Source: an uncultured Eggerthellaceae bacterium (GTDB taxonomy: Bacteria > Actinomycetota > Coriobacteriia > Coriobacteriales > Eggerthellaceae). Taken from it: a stretch of 64,000 nucleotides of DNA. The notes beneath the pieces are model-generated. The model made no database searches. It was given only the letters and a program-made list of their open reading frames with translations, and had not been told where the DNA came from. This document shows positions 54,001-60,000 of this stretch, piece after piece. The position numbers were made by a program, and so were the translations under genes. The stretch's first letter is position 1. Each line of letters opens with the position of its first letter. Where the stretch lies: the NCBI GenBank assembly GCA_905234785.1, contig CAJOIP010000003.1, positions 51,184 to 115,183 on the forward strand, in the 5' to 3' direction.

Positions 54001-57000
54001 GTCACGTTGCATGCCGACGGCGTCGATCGCGATTACATCTCGGGCACCGGCGGTACCGAGCTGTACGTATACTACCTGGCGCTGAGCAAGAACTACACGG
54101 TCGAGCACTACAAGGTCATCGGCGACGCCACGCCCGTCAAGTTCGACAAGGCCTACATCGGCGGCACGCTGGTCGAATTCAACGACGTGTTCATGAGCGA
54201 ATACGACGCCACCGTGACCATCGGCCTGCGCACGCCCGACGGCTACACGTTCAACCCCAACATGACGACGGGCGCGACCAAGACCAACCCGCCGACCAGG
54301 CAGATCGACACGATGGAATCCATCGTCATCTGCCTGTACTACGAAGCGAATCCCGCGACGAAGTACCAGGTGCACTACGTGCGCCTGAACAACGACGGCA
54401 CGCCGGCTTACGTGGGCGAGTCGGTCGACGATACGACGACCTTCGACGTCGTCGAGGATCGGACTGGCCGGACCGACACCATGAGCGAGTGGACCGACAA
54501 GAACTACCGCGGCTACAGGCTGGTCGCCCCTGTCGAGGGCACGACGGCTGGCACGTACAAGCTAAGCTGGAACGACGACCAGGGCAACGCGCACGAGATC
54601 ACCGAGATCGTCATCGACGAAGACACAAGCATCGCCATTCGCCCGAACGCGGGCTTCATCACCGGCTACGATGACGAAGCGAACCAGGCGCAGTTCTACG
54701 TGTACTACGTGGCCCGCACGAACACGAAGTACACGGTGCACTACTACAAGGTTGCCAACGGCGCGCAGACGACCGATGGCGCCGTGGAAGTCGGGTCTGA
54801 TGAGCTGTACAACGGCCAGACCGACGTCAGCATCACCGCTTCCACGACTGCCCACCTGCCGCAGGGCTACACGTACACCGAGCATGCCGCCGAACTCACG
54901 GCTCCCACGCTCAGCGGCATCGTGCTCGGCAACGGCGACCTCGAGCTGCACGTCTACTACGAGGCCAACATGGACACCGAGTACACGGTGCACTACTTCC
55001 GCATCAGCCGCCAGGGCAAATCGGTCCAGGAAGACGAGACCCGCTCCGGCCAGTCCGACACGGCAGTGACGTACGACACCGACCGCTACGCGGGTTACAC
55101 GCACTTCAGCGACACGGTGAACTACGGCAGCCTGCATGACCACTGGGCGTTCATCGACGAGTTCAACAACAACACGCCCGAAACGCGCAGCAGCATCGTG
55201 AACGCCCAGGGCGATATCGAAGCCACCATCATGGGCAACGGCTCCACCGAGCTGTACGTGTACTACCTGGCCGACACCGACGTCACCTACTTCGTGCATT
55301 ATGTGCGTCTGGCCCGCGACGGCGCCGAGCAGTTCGCCGCCGACGACGTGTACCGCTTCGACGACGGCGAAGCCGACGCGCCGGTCGTCTACGACGCCAA
55401 GTCCGACCGTTACCCGGGCTACACGCTGTTCTCGGGTTACGAGTACGAGGGCACGACGTACGCCGACCACTGGACGTTCGACGACGAGTTCGCCGACGAG
55501 GGCGCCGATCCCTTCACCACCGTGGCCGGCCGCAACGCCATCGTGAAGGGCAACGACACCACGCACCTGTACATCTACTACCTGGCCAACAACACGACGC
55601 CCTACACCGTGTACTACTACCGCGTGAAGGGCGACGGCACGACGCTGTACGGCGATGGCACGCACGACTACATCGAGAAGCTCGAGCTCACGGGCGAAAC
55701 CGACCAGCCCGTCCAGATCAGCACCGACGACCACCGCTACAACGGTTACACGCGTGCTGCCGATTCGGCTGAGGGTGCCGCTTCCACCATCAGCGCGCTG
55801 TACAACTACTGGACGTACACCGCGGCCGAGGGCATGGCCACAAATCCGAGCGCTTCGCCCATCAGCGGCCGCGACGGCATCGTGAAGGGCAACGGCTCCA
55901 CCGAGATGTTCGTGTACTACCTGGCGAACCCCTACCACCTGACGCTGCATCCGGTTAACGGCACCTGGAAGTCGGGCGACGCGGCCACGAACGGCACGTC
56001 GGACACGCGCGTCCTTTCGTACTTCATGGACGACGAGGTGCAGCTGCCCACGTGGTTCACCGACGCGCTGCTGCCCGACTGGGTCGAAGACGCGGCGAGC
56101 GTCATCACGCGCGAGGGCTACAGCTTGGCCGGCTGGTCGCTCAGCAGCACCGCCACCTCGCTTTCCAATGGCATCTACGAGCCGGGCTACCTGTGGACCA
56201 TCCTCGAAAACGACGAGGCCAACGTGCTGTACGCCGTGTGGGCGCTGAACGCGCGCGTGCACTTCGACGGCAACGGCGCGAAGGACACCCCGGGCGTGTC
56301 CGCCGATGTCATCGGCTACGAAGGCTACAGCATCAACCTGACCAACGCCGCCCAGGACGTCCGCTACGGCTACAGCAACACGGCCAAGGTTTATCCCGAG
56401 CGCGCGGGTTACACGTTCCTCGGTTGGGCCAAGGCCTCGACGGCTGCGGCGATGGGCGTCGAGGGCATCGACGACGGCCAGATTGCCGACTTCTACGACC
56501 TGACGACGCACAGGTTTGGCTACTTCAACCCCGTGACCGACACCGTTTCGTACGGCGCCTCGTTCACAGCCGATGCCAACGCCTGGTATGACAAGAGCAT
56601 CACCGAGTACCTGATGGAGTCCGGCGACGTCACGCTGTACGCCGTGTGGGCCATCGCCGATTCCGAGCTGCACTTTGTTGACACGAAGGAAGGCAGCGAC
56701 CATCAGATTCCCGCCAACGTGGTGCGCCCGACGCACGACATCGTCGACATTTCTGCGCTGACGCCCACGCCGACGCTCGAAAACTGGGTGTTCCTGGGCT
56801 GGACGACCGACCAGGACAACACGGTCAACGTGAAGCCCAGCCCCGAGCTGGCCAAGGAGTCGACGCATTACCGCATGCCGGCTGGCATCACCATGTTGTA
56901 CGCCGTGTGGGCCGAATACGTCACCATCTCGTTCGACGCGAACGACGACGACACGGCCACGATGCGCGACCATCACACGGTGCTGAACGAGCTGCCGGTG

Positions 57001-60000
57001 AACATCACGATCGCCGACGCGCACCGCATCTACGATCGCACGAACCCGATCACGATGCACGACATGGAACGCAACGGCTACCAGTTCCTCGGCTGGGCCA
57101 AGGGCGCTGAAAACGCCGCCAAGGGCCTTGCGGGCATCGAGGAAGCGCTGCTGGCGCACGGCCCCGGTGAATGGACCTGGACGCCTGACGAGGTCATCGA
57201 GACGCTGTACGCCGTTTGGGCGCCGCGCGTTGTCGTGCTGGTGTTCGACGAGAACCTCGGCACGGCCGCCGCCGATCTGGCGCACGGCGTGACCGCGGGC
57301 ACCATGCCGACCGACCGTCCCGACGCTTCGGCTGGCGAGCTGACGCTCGTCGACGGCGACGTGGTCGAGTGGACCGCCGTGCCGGAGCGCCAGGGCTACA
57401 GGTTCCTGGGCTGGTCGCTCGACGCCGATGCCGACGGCTCGGTGTTCGCCGACACGCTGCGCTACGCCGACGACAAGACGTATTCCGTCGCGGTGAGCGG
57501 CTCGGCCATCGACCACACGACCACCATGACGCTGCATGCCATTTGGGAGCGCCGTCCTGTGCACATTGTCTACACGCTGGGCACCGCCACCGTCGATCCG
57601 TATTGCAACGAGGATGGCACGGCGCCTTCGCATCTCGAGCTGACGGGCGACGCGTGGGTCGACGGCACGGCCCCGGCCGACATCGAGCTGTTCGATGGCG
57701 ACATCATCCCGCAGGTTGCGACTGCCGACACGATCACGCGCGAAGGCTGGACTCTGGTCGGCTGGAAGCTGCTGAAGCCCGATTCCTGGACTGGCGAATG
57801 GCCCGAAAGCGCCGACTTCTGGGCCCAGGGTGCCGACGATGTGGCCGTCTGGTGGCTCGGCGACGACGTCGTGGGCCAGCTCGTGCCGATTTGGGATCCG
57901 ATCGAGGTCAGCTACAAGATCGAGCATTACAAGGTGAATTCTCAGGGCACGTTCCTCGTCGAGGCCGAAACCGACGAGCTGACCGACTACACCTGGACGC
58001 GCGTGGGCGACCGCTCGCAGGCGCATTCGTTCATGGGCTACACGTTCAGCAGCGAGCTTTCCGCCGACACCATGACCGCACTGGTCAAGGCCGACGGCTC
58101 GCTCGTGCTGGAGTTCTACTACAAGGCCAACGAGGTCGACGTCCGCTTCGACGCGAACGGCGGCGAGTGGGCCGACGAGTCCGATAACCCGTCCGCCATC
58201 ATGCACGTCGACGACCTGATCGACATGCCCGGCGAGCCTTCGCCCGCCCGCGCCGGCTATGCCCTCGAGGGCTGGTCGCGCTTGGCCGAGGCTCCCGAAG
58301 CCGGCGAGGCCGATCCGCTGATCGCCGTGGGCGAGGGCACGTACGAAGTGCCGTGGTCCGATTCCGCCATCACGCTGTACGCGCGCTGGCGTGCGCTCGA
58401 GCGCAAGCTGGTCTACGATCCCAACGTCGAGGACGGCGATAGAAGCGGCGAGCCGGCGTACACGGGCGAGACGAAGCCGACCGGCGGCGTCACCGACCTC
58501 GAGGTCGAGGTCGCCCAGAACGGCTTCGAGCGCGGTAGCTACAGCTTCCTCGGCTGGTGCACCATGGCCGATCCCTATGCGTGGGAGGCTGCGCGCCAGG
58601 CCGCCATCGAAGCCGCCGAAGCCGCCGGCGAAACCTACGAGGACAACCCCGAGGACGCCCCCGTCTGGTACCGCCCCGGCGACAAGTTCACCCTCAACGC
58701 CGACGAATCCAAGAACATCCTCTACGCGATTTGGGACCAGGGCCTCTTCACCGTCGAATACTGGTCCGTAATCGACCTCCCTGAAGACAAGGCCGAACGT
58801 ACGCGTAATGTTCCCGTTTTGTCCGATTCTGACGAGTACGTGTTCGATCTTGACTTCGGCTATAACGCTGCAGGCCTTAACGTCGACCCGACCGAGAACG
58901 GTCTCACGCGCGTGGGCTACGAATTCGTCGGTTGGTACACGGGTCCTGGCGGCACGGGCACGCCGGTGTACGGCCCCACGACTTATGCCGAACTAGCCGG
59001 CGAAATCGCCGAGGGTGAAAACCTGGTTCTCTACGCGTATTGGTATGCGAAGTTCTTCAACGTCACGTACGATAGCCAGGGTGGCTCCACTCCATCTGGG
59101 AACAAGTTTAGCTGGACGAGCGTTGGCGTGTCTGCTGTGACGCCGTCGCGTATGGGCTACGAGTTCGTTGGCTGGTATACGGGTCCTGGCGGTTCTGATT
59201 ACCCGGTGTACAACCCGAACACCATGGCTGAAATTCTGGATGGCAAGGAAATCGGCGAAGACGAGAGCGTCACGCTGTACGCCCTCTGGTACGGTAAATC
59301 CATCGAGGTGAGGTATGACTCGACCGGTGGTACCACGATTAACCCGAGCAATTTCTCTTGGGACAGCGTAAACATCATTCCGAATACGCCGCAGCGTGCG
59401 GGCTACGACTTCGCCGGTTGGTGGACAGAAGAGCTCAAGGGCGGCATGCAGGTCACGCCGGAAATGACGCTCGGCACAGTTGCGGGTTCCGATGGCGTCA
59501 GGTATGTCGAGCTCTACGCCCGCTGGACTGCCGGTTCGGCCAAGATCATGTTCGATAGCAATTCGGGCAAGGTTGATGTTGATGTTCCTGCCACGATTGG
59601 CTATGACGCTGGCTATAAGGTTAACGGCATGATCGAGATATCGTTCATTCCGGAATGGTCGGGCCATGTGTTTACTGGTTGGGCTCTGACCCCCAGTGGC
59701 GAGATCGTGTGCGAGCCCGGTGGATCCTGGAAGATAACCACGAGCCCGGTGACTCTGTACGCGATTTGGAGTAGTGCGGTGCCTGTGACCGTGACCTTCG
59801 ATGGCAATGGTGATGGCGTGTCTGGTCTGCCCGATTCGTTCGAGGAGATTTCCGGTACGACCGTCACTCTGTCGACTGCCGTTCCTACGCGTAACGAGTA
59901 TCGTTTCCTCGGCTGGGCCTCCAGCGCCGACGCGACCGAGGCTGAGTATATGGCTGGCGGCTCCTACACTGTGAGCGGCGCCGCGACCTTGTACGCCGTG

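Larger units (their letters stand above)
36376..55932 (+). repeat. Array of about 35 MucBP-like units mixed with B-repeats
   Basis: Units open with Y(T/K)V-(H/Y)Y-V-DG and end with a G-L-L-VYY strand; in the first two thirds most are followed by a B-repeat ending in LYAVWYP. Unit starts lie near 36376, 36658, 36997, 37621, 37897, 38800, 39661, 40462, 41254, 42259, 44107, 44917, 45778, 46051, 46774, 47083, 47836, 48079, 48703, 49444, 49765, 50059, 50878, 51178, 51925, 52336, 53119, 53788, 54088, 54355, 54721, 54973, 55279 and 55594, with one outlier at 57904. The pattern resembles MucBP, a beta domain first described in mucus-binding proteins, but the family call is tentative. In units 38800-45777 the two domains alternate with a period of about 260-290 residues. 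Confidence 0.72.

Noticed and set aside
44086..54375. 3,429-codon open frame on the minus strand
   Set aside because: It is codon-aligned with the giant gene and exists only because that gene avoids TTA, CTA and TCA. The translation is Arg/Val/His/Gly-rich with no domain. The sense frame encodes clear repeats throughout.
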